From Truepera radiovictrix DSM 17093 (lineage in GTDB: Bacteria > Deinococcota > Deinococci > Deinococcales > Trueperaceae): DNA of 64,000 nt. The first letter of the stretch is position 1. Each line of letters starts with the position of its first letter. The DNA lies in contig NC_014221.1 of NCBI RefSeq assembly GCF_000092425.1, positions 2,485,001 through 2,549,000 of the forward strand, written 5' to 3'. The position numbers were made by a program, and so were the translations under genes. Positions 36,659 to 47,460 of this stretch are shown here, piece after piece. The notes beneath the pieces were generated by a model. The model was given only the letters and a program-made list of their open reading frames with translations, was not told the origin of the DNA and searched no databases.

Positions 36659-39600
36659 GTGTTTAAAGAGGTGAAAACGGCGGACTTCGTCGCGCTCGAG
36701 CAGGAGGTCATCGCCTTCTGGCGCGAGCGCGAGGTCTTTCGCAAATCGGTCGAAAAAGAGGCGCCCAAGGGCGACTACGTCTTTTACGAGGGCCCCCCCA
36801 CGGCCAACGGCAAACCGGGCGTGCACCACGTGATCAGCCGCTGCTACAAAGACCTGTTCCCGCGGTTTAAGACCATGCAGGGCTTTCGCGTCGGGCGCAA
36901 GGGCGGTTGGGACACGCACGGCCTGCCCGTGGAGATCGCCATCGAAAAGCGCCTCGGGTTCACCCGCAAGTCGCAGATCGAAGACTTCGGCATCGAGCGC
37001 TTTAACGCGCTCTGCCGCGCCTACGTGTTCGAGAACATCGCCGACTGGAACGCCATGACCGAGCGCATCGGCTACTGGCTCGACCTCGAGAACGCCTACG
37101 TCACCTACGACAACGCTTACATCGCGTCGTGTTGGTGGGTGCTCAAAAGCCTCTGGGACCGCGGCCTGCTCGTCGAGGACTACCGCACCACCTGGCACTG
37201 CCCGCGCTCGAACACCTCGCTGTCGTCGCACGAGGTCTCGCAGGGGTACAAAGAGGACGTCGAGGACCCCTCGGTCTACCCGAAGTTCGCCGCCGCGCGC
37301 GACGCGCTCGTCGCGCGGGGTCTGCTTAGCGCCGACGAGACGCGCCCCGTATCGCTCATGGCCTGGACGACGACGCCGTGGACGCTCGCGGCCAACACCG
37401 GTTTGGCCGTTCAGGGGGGGGCGACGTACGCGCTCGTAGCGGGTCCCGCGCGTTACGGCGAGGGGGGCCGAACGGAGCTCTACGTGCTCGCTCACAACCG
37501 CCTCGAGGCCGTGTTCGGCGAGGGGGGTTACGAGCTGCTGCGTACTTTCCCGGGGGAGGCGCTCGTCGGGGTGCGTTACGCCCCGCTTTTTGAGGCGCGC
37601 GTCCCCCCCGACGAGGACCCCACCACGGGGTGGCGCGTGGTCGCCGACGAGAGCGTCACCCTCGAGGACGGCACCGGCGTGCTGCACGTGGCCCCGGCCT
37701 ACGGCGACCTCGAGTTGGGGCGGCGCCACGGCCTCCCCACGCTCTTCTCGGTCGGGCTCACCGGCGAGGTCTTCCCCGAGGTCAAAGCGCCCGGCGCCGC
37801 GGAGGGCGACGGCCCCTACACCGGCCTCTTTTTCAAGGACGCCGACGGGCCCATCGCCGACGACCTTCTCGCGGCGGGCAAGCTCTTTCGCCGCGAGACG
37901 ATCCGCCACACCTACCCCTTTAACTGGCGCAACATGGACGTGCCCCTGATCAACTACGCCAAGCGGAGTTGGTACCTGCGCACCACCGCCCTTAAAGACA
38001 AGCTGCTCGCCAACAACGACAAGATCAACTGGGTGCCCGACAGCATCCGCACCGGCCGCTTCGGCAAGTGGCTCGAGAACAACGTCGACTGGGCGCTCTC
38101 GCGCGAGCGCTACTGGGGGGCGCCGCTACCTATCTGGGAGGCCGAGGACGGCGAGCGCGTCTGCGTCGGCAGCGTCGCCGAGTTGGAGGCGCTCACCGGC
38201 CGCGACCTCTCGGGGCTCGAGCTGCACCGCCCCTTTATCGACGAGGTGACCTTTGAGAGGGACGGCAAAACCTTCCGGCGCGTCCCCTACACCGTCGACG
38301 TGTGGTTCGAGTCGGGCGCCATGCCCTACGCGCAGTGGGGCTACCTGGGCGAAAGGAGCGGCGAGGCGGCGCGCGAGACCCTCCGGCGCCACTTCCCCGC
38401 CGACTACATCTGCGAGGCGGTCGACCAGACCCGCGGCTGGTTCTACAGCCTGCACGCCCTCGCGACGCTGCTCACCGATGGCGGCGACGGCGTGCGGGAA
38501 CCGGGCGCGCTCGCCTGGCTCGGCCCCGACATGCCCGCTTTCAAAAACGTCATCGTGCTGGGGCACATCTTGGACGAAAACGGCGAGAAGATGTCGAAGT
38601 CCAAGGGCAACATCGTCGACCCCTGGACGGTGCTCGACGCCGTCGGCGCCGACGCGCTGCGGTGGTACCTCTACGCCTCCTCGCCCCCCGAAGCCTCCAA
38701 GCGCTTTTCGCTCGCCCTGGTCGAGGAGACGCAGCGCGACCTCTTTAACACCCTCTGGAACACCTACAGCTTCTTCGTGCTCTACGCCAACTTAGACCGC
38801 CCCGAGCTGACGCGCGCGCTCCCCGTCGCCGAGCGCCCCGAGCTTGACCGCTGGCTCGTCGCCAAAGTGCACGCGCTCGTCCGCGACGTGACCGCCCACC
38901 TCGAGGCCTACGACCCCACGAGCGCCGCGCGCGCGGTGCGCGACTTCGTGGTCGACGACCTCTCGAACTGGTACGTGCGCCGCAGCCGCCGCCGCTTCTG
39001 GAAGTCAAGTGGCGACGCCGACAAACGCGCGGCCTACGCGACGCTCTACGAGGCCCTCGTGACGACCGCCAAACTCATGGCGCCGATGGCCCCCTTTGTC
39101 AGCGAGGCGATCTACCAGAACCTGGTGCTAGCTCTCGACCCGGGAGCGCCCGAGTCGGTCCACCTGGCCGCCTGGCCGACGTTCGACCCCGCGCTCATCG
39201 ACGAGGCGCTCTTACGCGACATGAACGCCCTCAGGCGGATCGTCGAGCTCGGCCGCGCCGCCCGCGCCGCCTCGAAGGTCAAGACGCGCCAACCGCTCCC
39301 CGAGGTCTTGGTGCGAGTGCGCAGCGCCGATGAGCTCGCCGGGGTGCGGCGCCTCGAGCCCCAACTGCTCGACGAACTCAACGTCAAACGGGCGAGCTAC
39401 TTAGACCCCACCGCCGACTTCGTCGACTACGAGGTCAAACCCAACCTGCCCTTGGTCGGCAAACGCTTCGGCAAGCTCATCCCCGCGCTCAAGCGGGCGA
39501 TCGCCGAGCGGGGGGGGCGCGAGATCGCCCAAAACGTGCGCGAGGGGCGCGAGACGGTCTTCGTGCTCGAGGGCCGCGAGTACCGGCTCGAGCCCGAGGC

Positions 39601-39979
39601 CTTTTTGCTCGACGCCAAGAGCCCCGAGGGGTACGCGGCGCTCGAGGAGCGCGGCTACCTAGCGGCGCTGAACACCCAGCTCACCCCCGAGCTGATCCAA
39701 GAGGGGCTGGTGCGCGACGCCATCCGGCTCGTGCAGAACGCCCGCAAAAACGCCGGCTTCGAGGTCGCCGACCGGATTGAGCTGGGCGTGAGCGCCACCG
39801 GAGCCCTGCGCGAGGCGCTCGAGGCGCACCTCAGCACGCTGCAAACCGAGGTGCTCGCCCATACCGTCAGCTTCACGGGGCTCCCCGAGGCCGAACACCG
39901 CGAGGAGGTCGAGGTCGAAGGGACGCGTCTGGGGCTCGAGCTGCGCCGCGCGCCCGTGGCCCAAGGAGTCGAGGCGTGA
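36659..39979 (+). CDS. ileS: Isoleucyl-tRNA synthetase
   Basis: 1106 aa from GTG 36659 (GAGGT 5 nt upstream), chosen because the frame upstream to 36326 runs through the T-box terminator. Catalytic signatures: PPTANGKPGVHHVISR (HIGH-type motif) and GEKMSKSKGNIVDP (KMSKS). The inserted editing domain has AWTTTPWTLAANTGLAV. It charges tRNA-Ile in the cytoplasm. The GKPGVHH variant is typical of the eukaryote-like/Thermus IleRS group. Confidence 0.96.
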   Translation: MFKEVKTADFVALEQEVIAFWREREVFRKSVEKEAPKGDYVFYEGPPTANGKPGVHHVISRCYKDLFPRFKTMQGFRVGRKGGWDTHGLPVEIAIEKRLGFTRKSQIEDFGIERFNALCRAYVFENIADWNAMTERIGYWLDLENAYVTYDNAYIASCWWVLKSLWDRGLLVEDYRTTWHCPRSNTSLSSHEVSQGYKEDVEDPSVYPKFAAARDALVARGLLSADETRPVSLMAWTTTPWTLAANTGLAVQGGATYALVAGPARYGEGGRTELYVLAHNRLEAVFGEGGYELLRTFPGEALVGVRYAPLFEARVPPDEDPTTGWRVVADESVTLEDGTGVLHVAPAYGDLELGRRHGLPTLFSVGLTGEVFPEVKAPGAAEGDGPYTGLFFKDADGPIADDLLAAGKLFRRETIRHTYPFNWRNMDVPLINYAKRSWYLRTTALKDKLLANNDKINWVPDSIRTGRFGKWLENNVDWALSRERYWGAPLPIWEAEDGERVCVGSVAELEALTGRDLSGLELHRPFIDEVTFERDGKTFRRVPYTVDVWFESGAMPYAQWGYLGERSGEAARETLRRHFPADYICEAVDQTRGWFYSLHALATLLTDGGDGVREPGALAWLGPDMPAFKNVIVLGHILDENGEKMSKSKGNIVDPWTVLDAVGADALRWYLYASSPPEASKRFSLALVEETQRDLFNTLWNTYSFFVLYANLDRPELTRALPVAERPELDRWLVAKVHALVRDVTAHLEAYDPTSAARAVRDFVVDDLSNWYVRRSRRRFWKSSGDADKRAAYATLYEALVTTAKLMAPMAPFVSEAIYQNLVLALDPGAPESVHLAAWPTFDPALIDEALLRDMNALRRIVELGRAARAASKVKTRQPLPEVLVRVRSADELAGVRRLEPQLLDELNVKRASYLDPTADFVDYEVKPNLPLVGKRFGKLIPALKRAIAERGGREIAQNVREGRETVFVLEGREYRLEPEAFLLDAKSPEGYAALEERGYLAALNTQLTPELIQEGLVRDAIRLVQNARKNAGFEVADRIELGVSATGALREALEAHLSTLQTEVLAHTVSFTGLPEAEHREEVEVEGTRLGLELRRAPVAQGVEA

Positions 39980-40132
39980 CGGCTCAAGGTCCGGGCGACA
40001 CGTCTGCAGCAGCAGTCCCCCGAGACGCTGCTGGGATCATCTCCGGTGCGTGCAGAGCGACCTCATTATCCCTCTTATCGATGTATCCACGCGTCAGTGT
40101 GAGAGCGCCGCCAACCGGACGACACCGACCCC

Positions 40133-40158
40133 AAAAGGCGTGAGCGCTCACGCCTTTT
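40133..40158. terminator. Bidirectional terminator between ileS and yihY
   Basis: AAAAGGCGTGAGC and GCTCACGCCTTTTT form a perfect palindrome with A- and T-tails, serving the two convergent genes. 39980-40132 otherwise shows no feature. Confidence 0.9.
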
Positions 40159-40169
40159 TCTTGACCCTC

Positions 40170-41039
40170 TTACGCCCGCTTCTCGCCGTAGTCCTTGCCT
40201 TCGGCGCTCGCGTCCTCGATGACCTCGTTGATCTCGGCGCCGAATAGGAGCACCGAGGCGGAGATGTAGAAGTAGAACAAGATTACCACCACCGCACCCA
40301 AGCTGCCGTACGTCGCGCTAAAGTCCGCGAAGTTCTGCACGTAGAGCGAGAACCCCCACGAGGCGAGGAGCCACACGAGCACCGCGAGCACCGACCCCGG
40401 GGTGATAAAGACAAAACGCTGTTCGGTGTCGGGAAAAGCGTAGTAGACGAGCGCCACCACGAGCATGAGGAGCACCACGGCGACCGGTAACCGCAGCAGG
40501 TTCCAAAGGGTGACGAAGATGTTGGCAAAACCCACCAACTCACCGAGCCAGCTCATCACCTGCGGGCCGAAAATGAGGAGCGCGGCGGCGGCGATCAGCA
40601 TCGCGGCGAGTCCGACGGTGTAGAGCAGCGAGAGCGGCATGCGCTTCCATACCGGTCGCCCCTCGGAGACACCGTAGGCGACATTCAGAGCGTTCATGGT
40701 GGCGCGCACCCCCGCCGACGCGGTCCACAGCGCGACCAAGATCCCGAGCGACAGGAGACCGCCGCGCGGCTGCTCGATCTCGTCGATGATCTGGTTGACC
40801 TGGTCGGCCACCTGCGCGGGCAACACCTCGTTGGCCTGGCCGCGCAGGTACTCGAAGAACTCGGGGATGTTGAGAAACCCCAGCAGCGCCACTAAAAAGA
40901 TGATAAAGGGGAAGAGCGAAAAGAGCACCTGATAGGCGAGCGCGCTCGCGTAGGTGCCCATGTCGTCCTCGCCGAACTTGCCGAACGCGCGCCGCAGCAC
41001 GGCGAAGGGGCCGAGCCCCCGGAGACCGGGCAGCTTCAC
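40170..41039 (-). CDS. YihY/BrkB family inner-membrane protein
   Basis: 289 aa with six membrane helices; family blocks ASALAYQVLFSLFPFIIFLVALLG (here ASALAYQVLFSLFPF) and the C-terminal YGSLGAVVVILFYFYISA. Earlier called ribonuclease BN by mistake; function of the family is not settled (possibly lipid or solute transport). GTG start. It is monocistronic and convergent with ileS. Confidence 0.9.
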   Translation of the reverse strand: MKLPGLRGLGPFAVLRRAFGKFGEDDMGTYASALAYQVLFSLFPFIIFLVALLGFLNIPEFFEYLRGQANEVLPAQVADQVNQIIDEIEQPRGGLLSLGILVALWTASAGVRATMNALNVAYGVSEGRPVWKRMPLSLLYTVGLAAMLIAAAALLIFGPQVMSWLGELVGFANIFVTLWNLLRLPVAVVLLMLVVALVYYAFPDTEQRFVFITPGSVLAVLVWLLASWGFSLYVQNFADFSATYGSLGAVVVILFYFYISASVLLFGAEINEVIEDASAEGKDYGEKRA

Positions 41040-41244
41040 CGCACGCCCCCGTCAGGAGCTTCCAGCCACGGACCATCACAGGGGGCGCCGGCGCGCCCCA
41101 AACGTATCATTAACACCATTTTTCCTCACCTTAAACGCTCTAGTGTAGCGGGGGTGCTTGCAGCGACCTCCCCCAGGTCAGTCTACCCAACGCGAAGGCG
41201 CGCCTACCGGCGACCGCGCCGCCCCCCGCGCCCAAACGCGTTAA

Positions 41245-42285
<1,041 letters not shown>

Positions 42286-42488
42286 ACCGCGAGCGGCGAG
42301 CTCGCTTGTGGGCAGCCTCGAGTCACGCGGGCTCGAGGCCGTTTCGCTGCCCCAAACCGCAACCCGAGGTGGCGGTGTGAGAACCGGCGGCGCGGTTGGG
42401 GGTGCTGGCGCGGGGTTCTCGAGCGCCGACCCGTCGCCCCTTTTTGACTAACGTCACCACCTCGCCACAACCGAAGGAGGAGTACACC
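42286..42488 (+). other. gap-pgk intergenic region with hairpin
   Basis: No gene. GGGCAGCCTCGAG (42310-42322) and a later CTCGAGGCC with GCTGCCC near 42331-42353 can fold into a long imperfect hairpin without T-tract. It may act as an RNA processing or attenuation element between the two glycolytic genes. CGAAGGAGGAG at the end is the pgk ribosome site. Confidence 0.35.
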
Positions 42489-43667
42489 GTGCTAAGAACG
42501 CTCGACACCCTCGACGTCCGGGGCAAACGCGTGCTCGTGCGCGCCGACTTCAACGTGCCGCTTCAAGGGGGCGCGGTAGGCGACGACAGCCGCATCCAGG
42601 CGACGCTGCCGACGCTGCGCCGCCTGCTGGACGCGGGCGCGACGCTCTTCGTGATGAGCCACCTCGGGCGCCCCAAGGGCCCGGAGGAGGCCTCGAGGAT
42701 GGGACCCGTCGCGGCGCACCTAAGCCGCTTGCTGGGCCAGGAGGTGCGCTACACGCCCACCCCCGGCCCCGCTTCGGACGAGCAGGCGGCCTTCGTCGCC
42801 GAGGCGCCGCCGGGGAGCGTGACGCTGCTCGAAAACACCCGCTTCGACGCCCGCGAGACCAAAAACGACCCGGAGATGGCCCGCGCCCTCGCCGCCTACG
42901 CCGACGTCTTCGTCAACGACGCTTTCGGCGCGGCGCACCGGGCGCACGCCAGCACGGAAGGGGTCGCGCGGCTTCTGCCGAGCGCGGCGGGGCTGCTCTT
43001 GGCGCGCGAGGTCGAGGTGCTGTCCAAGCTGCTGCAAAACCCCGACAAACCCTTTGTGGTCATCCTGGGGGGCGCCAAGGTGTCCGACAAAATCGGGGTG
43101 ATCGAAAACCTCCTCGCGCTCGCCGACGACGTGCTCATCGGCGGCGCGATGGCCTACACCTTCTTCAAAGCCCAGGGCGGCGCGGTCGGCGCCTCCCTCG
43201 TCGAGGACGACAAGCTCGAGCTCGCCCGCGAGCTGCTCGGGCGCGCGCGGCAACGGGGCGTGACGCTGCACCTGCCGCAGGACTCGGTGTGCGCGCGTGA
43301 GATAGCAGAGGGCGCCGAGACGGCCGTGTACCCCTCCGACGCGATCCCCGAGGGGTGGATGGGTCTTGACGCCGGCCCCGAAGCCGTGAGAGCGTACCGA
43401 GCGGTGCTTGGGGGCGCCAAGACGGTCCTCTGGAACGGCCCGTTGGGCGTCTTTGAGACCAAGCCCTTCGACCGCGCCACGACCGCCATCGCCGAAACGG
43501 TCGCCGACTTAGAGGGCTACACGGTCGTCGGCGGCGGGGACTCGGTCGCCGCCGTCAACGCCGCCGGGGTCGCGGCGCGCATCGACCACATCTCGACGGG
43601 CGGCGGGGCCTCGTTGGAGTTTCTAGAGGGCAAGACGCTGCCGGGGATCGCGGTGCTTAGCGACTAA
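42489..43667 (+). CDS. pgk: Phosphoglycerate kinase
   Basis: 392 aa from GTG 42489, preceded by GAAGGAGGAG; this start gives LRTLDTLDVRGKRVLVRADF, the family N-terminus, while the longer frame does not fit. Substrate-binding SHLGRPKG and C-terminal GGGDSVAAV with ISTGGGASLEFLEGK are present. It makes ATP from 1,3-bisphosphoglycerate. Forms a unit with gap. Confidence 0.96.
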   Translation: MLRTLDTLDVRGKRVLVRADFNVPLQGGAVGDDSRIQATLPTLRRLLDAGATLFVMSHLGRPKGPEEASRMGPVAAHLSRLLGQEVRYTPTPGPASDEQAAFVAEAPPGSVTLLENTRFDARETKNDPEMARALAAYADVFVNDAFGAAHRAHASTEGVARLLPSAAGLLLAREVEVLSKLLQNPDKPFVVILGGAKVSDKIGVIENLLALADDVLIGGAMAYTFFKAQGGAVGASLVEDDKLELARELLGRARQRGVTLHLPQDSVCAREIAEGAETAVYPSDAIPEGWMGLDAGPEAVRAYRAVLGGAKTVLWNGPLGVFETKPFDRATTAIAETVADLEGYTVVGGGDSVAAVNAAGVAARIDHISTGGGASLEFLEGKTLPGIAVLSD

Positions 43668-43800
43668 GCCGCAGCGACCTTTGGGGGCGCACCTGGTCGC
43701 CGGACGAAGCGCCGCGCCTGCTGTTAGCGCGGCGCTCGCGCTCACGTCCGCCGCGTCAAACGCGACACAAGCTCTAAGAAACGCTCGCTAGACTAAAAGG

Positions 43801-45090
43801 GTGCCCCGGCCCCGCCTTCTCTCACGCCTTCTTCTGCTCGCGGTCCTGTTGGGGACGCTCTGGGTGCTCTTTGAGCGGCGCGCCGAACCCGACTGGTTCT
43901 GCGCCGCAGCCGCCTCCCCCGAGGCGTACGAGGACACCTGGTTTTACACGCTGCAAGAGGGGCCGGACGGGTGGCTTTTGCGTCACGCCGACCTCCAGTC
44001 CGCGGCAGCCCCCTCGCCGGAGGCGCTAGCGGGGCTTGTGCAGCTCAACCGCGCGCTCAACGCCAGAGGCGTCACGCTCCTTATCGCCGCTCAAGCGCCG
44101 CGGGGCGTCGCGCTGCCCGAGGGGAGCGTCGAGGGCTACAGCCCCAGCCGCGCGCTTCAGGACTACCGCGCCTTTAAGGCGGCGCTCGTCGAGGCGGGGG
44201 TGCTGACCGCCGACCTCGGCACGGTCGCGGCCGACATGCCCGGCTTCTTCTTTCGGCGCGACCACCACTGGACGCCCGAGGGCGCCCGGGCGAGCGCCGC
44301 CGCGGTGGCCGAGCTGATCCGCGCGACCCCTACCTACGCCACCCTGGAGCCGCAGGCTTACACGACCGAGCGCGTCGCCCAAGAGGCGCAGGTCGGCTCG
44401 TACGGCGAAGCGGTCGGGCGCGCTTGCGGCCAGCCCCCCCCGGCTGAGCCCCTGACGCGTTACGAAACGCGGCCCCAAACGCCGAGCGGCGCCCCCTCCG
44501 AGGCCCTGTTCGCGACCACCTCAACCCCCCCCATCGCGCTCGCGGGCACCAGCAACAGCGCGCGCGACGACCTCAACTTCGCGGGGTTTTTGGCGCAGGA
44601 AACGGGGCTAGAGGTCCTCAACGTGTCTGCCGTCGGGGGCGGCCCCGAAACCGCGCTAGACACCTTTTTGCGCTCCGAGACGTTTGCTGCGTCGCCGCCC
44701 CCCTTCCTCGTCTGGGAGTTTGCGACGCTCTTCGACGTGCCGAGCGAAGGCACCTTCTACCGGCAGCTCGTACCGAGCGTCGCGGGGGCGTGTTCGGTCG
44801 CCGACAGCGTGCGGCGCGTGCGGCGCCGAGCCGCCCCCGAGCTCACCCTCTTTGAGGACGCTCCCGCGGCGTCGTTTCTCTACCTCGAGGCTTCTGACCT
44901 CTCGCTCGTGGCGTTTGAGGTCGCGGTGACGTATGAAGACGGGCGCACGGAAAGGGTCGCCATCGAGCGCCCGACGCGGGCGCGCAACGACGGGCGGTTT
45001 TTCCTGGGGCTCGAGGGCGCGTTGGGGCGGCTCTCGCTGACGCTCCCCGAGGCTACCGGGGGCGAGCTCGAAGCGAGGCTCTGCCCGTAA
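43801..45090 (+). CDS. AlgX/AlgJ-like SGNH hydrolase-fold protein
   Basis: 429 aa with an N-terminal signal anchor (residues 4-23). Catalytic-type motifs of the alginate O-acetylase AlgX/AlgJ family: DHHWTPEGA (Asp-His of the triad) and GTSNSARDDLNFAGF (nucleophile Ser in GTSNS). Members acetylate exopolysaccharides outside the membrane together with an MBOAT protein, but no MBOAT or polysaccharide genes are near. A C-terminal beta domain (about 340-429) may bind carbohydrate. Leaderless: TAGACT (43789-43794) ends 6 nt before the GTG. Confidence 0.75.
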   Translation: MPRPRLLSRLLLLAVLLGTLWVLFERRAEPDWFCAAAASPEAYEDTWFYTLQEGPDGWLLRHADLQSAAAPSPEALAGLVQLNRALNARGVTLLIAAQAPRGVALPEGSVEGYSPSRALQDYRAFKAALVEAGVLTADLGTVAADMPGFFFRRDHHWTPEGARASAAAVAELIRATPTYATLEPQAYTTERVAQEAQVGSYGEAVGRACGQPPPAEPLTRYETRPQTPSGAPSEALFATTSTPPIALAGTSNSARDDLNFAGFLAQETGLEVLNVSAVGGGPETALDTFLRSETFAASPPPFLVWEFATLFDVPSEGTFYRQLVPSVAGACSVADSVRRVRRRAAPELTLFEDAPAASFLYLEASDLSLVAFEVAVTYEDGRTERVAIERPTRARNDGRFFLGLEGALGRLSLTLPEATGGELEARLCP

Positions 45091-45181
45091 CATCCCTGCG
45101 CGTGCGAGCAAGCCCACATCCCTTCCGGAGCGTCACAGCGTCACGCGACCTCGCAGCGCCGTTTGTGGCGGCGACCCCGCG

Positions 45182-45832
45182 CTACCGCCGGTCGATCTCC
45201 AGCTCGACCTCGGTGCGCCCGCTCTCACGCTCGACCTCGAGCTCCGCCTCGAAGTCCCCGCGCACGTAGTCCGCCTCGCGCTCACCCTCCGACTCGCTGA
45301 GGTCGGTGCGCTCCCAGCCCGCACCCCGCAAGAGCCCGTCGTAGTGGTCGAACACGGCGACAAAGTCCTCGGTCGCGTATTCGACGTCGAGGCTCCAGTC
45401 GAGGTCGCGCACCGAAACGTCTGGCATGAGCGTCAGCTCAAAGCGCGGCCAACGGTAGAGGCTAAAGGTGCCCTCACTGATCACCGCCTCGTCGAGATCG
45501 AGCTCGAGTTCGGTGTAACCGTCCGCATCGCGCTCGGACTCGAGCTCGAGCCGCAGACCGTCAAGGCGGTACTCGGCGTCGATCTCGTCGTCGTCCTCAA
45601 AAAGGCTCACCTGCTCCCAACCCTGGCGCCTAAGCTCGGCGTCGTAAAAGGCGAAGACGCCCCTAAAGTCCTCGGTGTCGTAGTCGATGTCGACCGACCA
45701 CGAGCGCTCGAGGAGCTGCGCACCCCCGAAAGCGGGGAGCTCGAGGTCATCTTCGGGGGTGCTCTGCGCCCCCACCCACCCTAGCAGCAGCGCAGCCGAC
45801 AGCGCGGCGGCTTTCGTCGTTCGTCTCACCAT
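45182..45832 (-). CDS. Secreted acidic protein built from two copies of one domain
   Basis: 216 aa from ATG 45832 (a start at 45853 is possible). Signal peptide ends GWVGAQS. Residues about 43-120 and 138-216 are homologous: WSVDIDYDTEDFRGVFAFYD against WSLDVEYATEDFVAVFDHYD, then GWEQ against GWER, then a charged strand-rich part (DGYTELELDLDE against SGRTEVELEIDRR). So the protein arose by internal duplication. It is very acidic and has no Cys. Family not recognised; a periplasmic or surface role is inferred. Confidence 0.75.
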   Translation of the reverse strand: MVRRTTKAAALSAALLLGWVGAQSTPEDDLELPAFGGAQLLERSWSVDIDYDTEDFRGVFAFYDAELRRQGWEQVSLFEDDDEIDAEYRLDGLRLELESERDADGYTELELDLDEAVISEGTFSLYRWPRFELTLMPDVSVRDLDWSLDVEYATEDFVAVFDHYDGLLRGAGWERTDLSESEGEREADYVRGDFEAELEVERESGRTEVELEIDRR

Positions 45833-45873
45833 CGTGTGTCCCCCCAAAAGCAAGTTGCAGGCGAACCTGGCTT

Positions 45874-47016
45874 TTAATCTTGCAGCAACCCCCGCGCGAT
45901 CACCACGCGCTGGATCTCATTCGTACCCTCGTAGATCTGGTTGAGCTTAACGTCGCGCAGGAGCTTCTCGACCGGGTACTCGCCGACGTAGCCGTAACCG
46001 CCGTGGATCTGGATGGCTTCGTTGGCGGCCGCAAACGCCATGTCCGAGGCGTAGGCTTTGGCGATTGCCGAGGCTTCGGTGTGGGGTTGGCCGCTGTCAA
46101 CGAGCCACGCCGCGTAGAGGGTCTGCAGGCGGGCGGTCTCGATGCCGATCTTCATGTCCGCCATCTTGAACTGCAGCGCCTGAAACGAGTTGATGGGGCG
46201 GCCGAAGGCGTGGCGTTCGGCGCTGTAGCGGCGCGACTCGTCGAGCGCGCGCCGCGCGAGGCCGACCGAACCCGCCGCGACCGGGATGCGGGTTTTGTCG
46301 AGCGTCTTCATGGCGATGCGAAACCCGTCGCCCGGCTCGCCTAAGATGTTCGCCGCCGGTACGCGCACGTCCTCGAAGACGAGCTCGGCGGTCACGCACG
46401 CGCGCTGGCCGAGCTTGCCGTGGATTTTCTGGTAGCTCATCCCCGGCGGCGTCCCCTCGACGACCACAGCCAGCGTGCCGCGGTGCTTGGCTTCCGGGTC
46501 GAAGGTGGCAAACACCACCGTCAGCTCGGCCAGACCGCCGTTGGAGATCCACATCTTGGTGCCGTTTAGGACGACCTCGTCGCCCTCGAGGCGGGCGCGC
46601 GTCTTCATGGCGCCCGCGTCTGAGCCGTTGTCGGGCTCCGAGAGCGCGAAAGCGGCCAGCTTCGGGCCCTCCAAAAGGGGCTTTAAAAGGCGCGCCTGCT
46701 GCTCCTCGCTGCCGGCGACCAAGATGGGGGTGATGCCGAGCTCTGAGGCCATAAAGATGCAGTAGATGCCCATGCAGGCGTAGGCGAGCTCCTCGCCTAT
46801 AAGCACCTCGTCGACCATGCCGAGGCCGAGCCCGCCCAAGGAGGCCGGGATACCCGTGTTCAGCAGGCCGAGCTCGAAGCCGCGCGCGACCACCGCCTCC
46901 GGATAGCTCTCCTCGCGGTCGTGCTCCGCCGCGACGGGAGCGATGACGTCGCGGGCGAACTCGCGGGCGAGCGCCCTAAACTGCCGCTGCTCGTCGGTGA
47001 GGGAAAAGTCGATCAT
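45874..47016 (-). CDS. Acyl-CoA dehydrogenase
   Basis: 380 aa, standard length. FAD/substrate blocks AFALSEPDNGSDAG and KMWISNGG, and the C-terminal IYEGTNEIQRVVIARGLL whose Glu is the catalytic base of short/medium-chain enzymes. It introduces the alpha-beta double bond in fatty or branched acyl-CoA. ATG with AAAGGAGAG upstream. Downstream of a second acyl-CoA dehydrogenase on the same strand. Confidence 0.94.
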   Translation of the reverse strand: MIDFSLTDEQRQFRALAREFARDVIAPVAAEHDREESYPEAVVARGFELGLLNTGIPASLGGLGLGMVDEVLIGEELAYACMGIYCIFMASELGITPILVAGSEEQQARLLKPLLEGPKLAAFALSEPDNGSDAGAMKTRARLEGDEVVLNGTKMWISNGGLAELTVVFATFDPEAKHRGTLAVVVEGTPPGMSYQKIHGKLGQRACVTAELVFEDVRVPAANILGEPGDGFRIAMKTLDKTRIPVAAGSVGLARRALDESRRYSAERHAFGRPINSFQALQFKMADMKIGIETARLQTLYAAWLVDSGQPHTEASAIAKAYASDMAFAAANEAIQIHGGYGYVGEYPVEKLLRDVKLNQIYEGTNEIQRVVIARGLLQD

Positions 47017-47091
47017 GCGTCTCTCCTTTGGGGTAAGTAGCCTAGCGTGCGTGGCGCGTGGCTCTTGGTGCGTGCCTGCTAAGACCGTGCG

Positions 47092-47460
47092 CTACGCGCT
47101 GCGAACGAAGAGGTCGGCGAGCCCCTGCTCCGACCAGCACCAGCGCAAGGGGGGTTTGGGCAGCGAGAGCAGGAGGGGGTGCAAGGAGGCGGGCGTCGGC
47201 TGCGGCCGCACGCGCAGGGGTTGGGGCGTGGGCAGCGCAAAACCCGCGGGGGCGGAGGCGCCCTTGACGAACCCCAACAGCTCACCCCGCACGTCCCACA
47301 AAAAGGCGCCGTCAAACCACCCGAGCGGCTCCCCCCGAGGCGAGGCGACGAGCTCGCCGTGCACGAAGCCCACGGGTTCATTCGATAGCGTGTAGAGCAC
47401 CCCCGCGCCCGTGAGGTAGAGCTGCGGCGCGCCCGCGCGGTCGTAGAGCATGCGCCGCAC
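47092..47460 (-). CDS. Small beta-repeat protein (4-fold beta-flower-like)
   Basis: 122 aa. Residues 5-68 contain repeated short strands with Gly turns (YLTGAGVLYTLSNEPVGFVH, GEPLGWFDGAFLWDVRGELLGFV), the pattern of the small beta-flower family; a Pro-rich linker and a short tail follow. The GTG start overlaps the stop of the acyl-CoA dehydrogenase by one base (TAGTG), so it is translationally coupled. Function unknown. Confidence 0.6.
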   Translation of the reverse strand: MRRMLYDRAGAPQLYLTGAGVLYTLSNEPVGFVHGELVASPRGEPLGWFDGAFLWDVRGELLGFVKGASAPAGFALPTPQPLRVRPQPTPASLHPLLLSLPKPPLRWCWSEQGLADLFVRSA

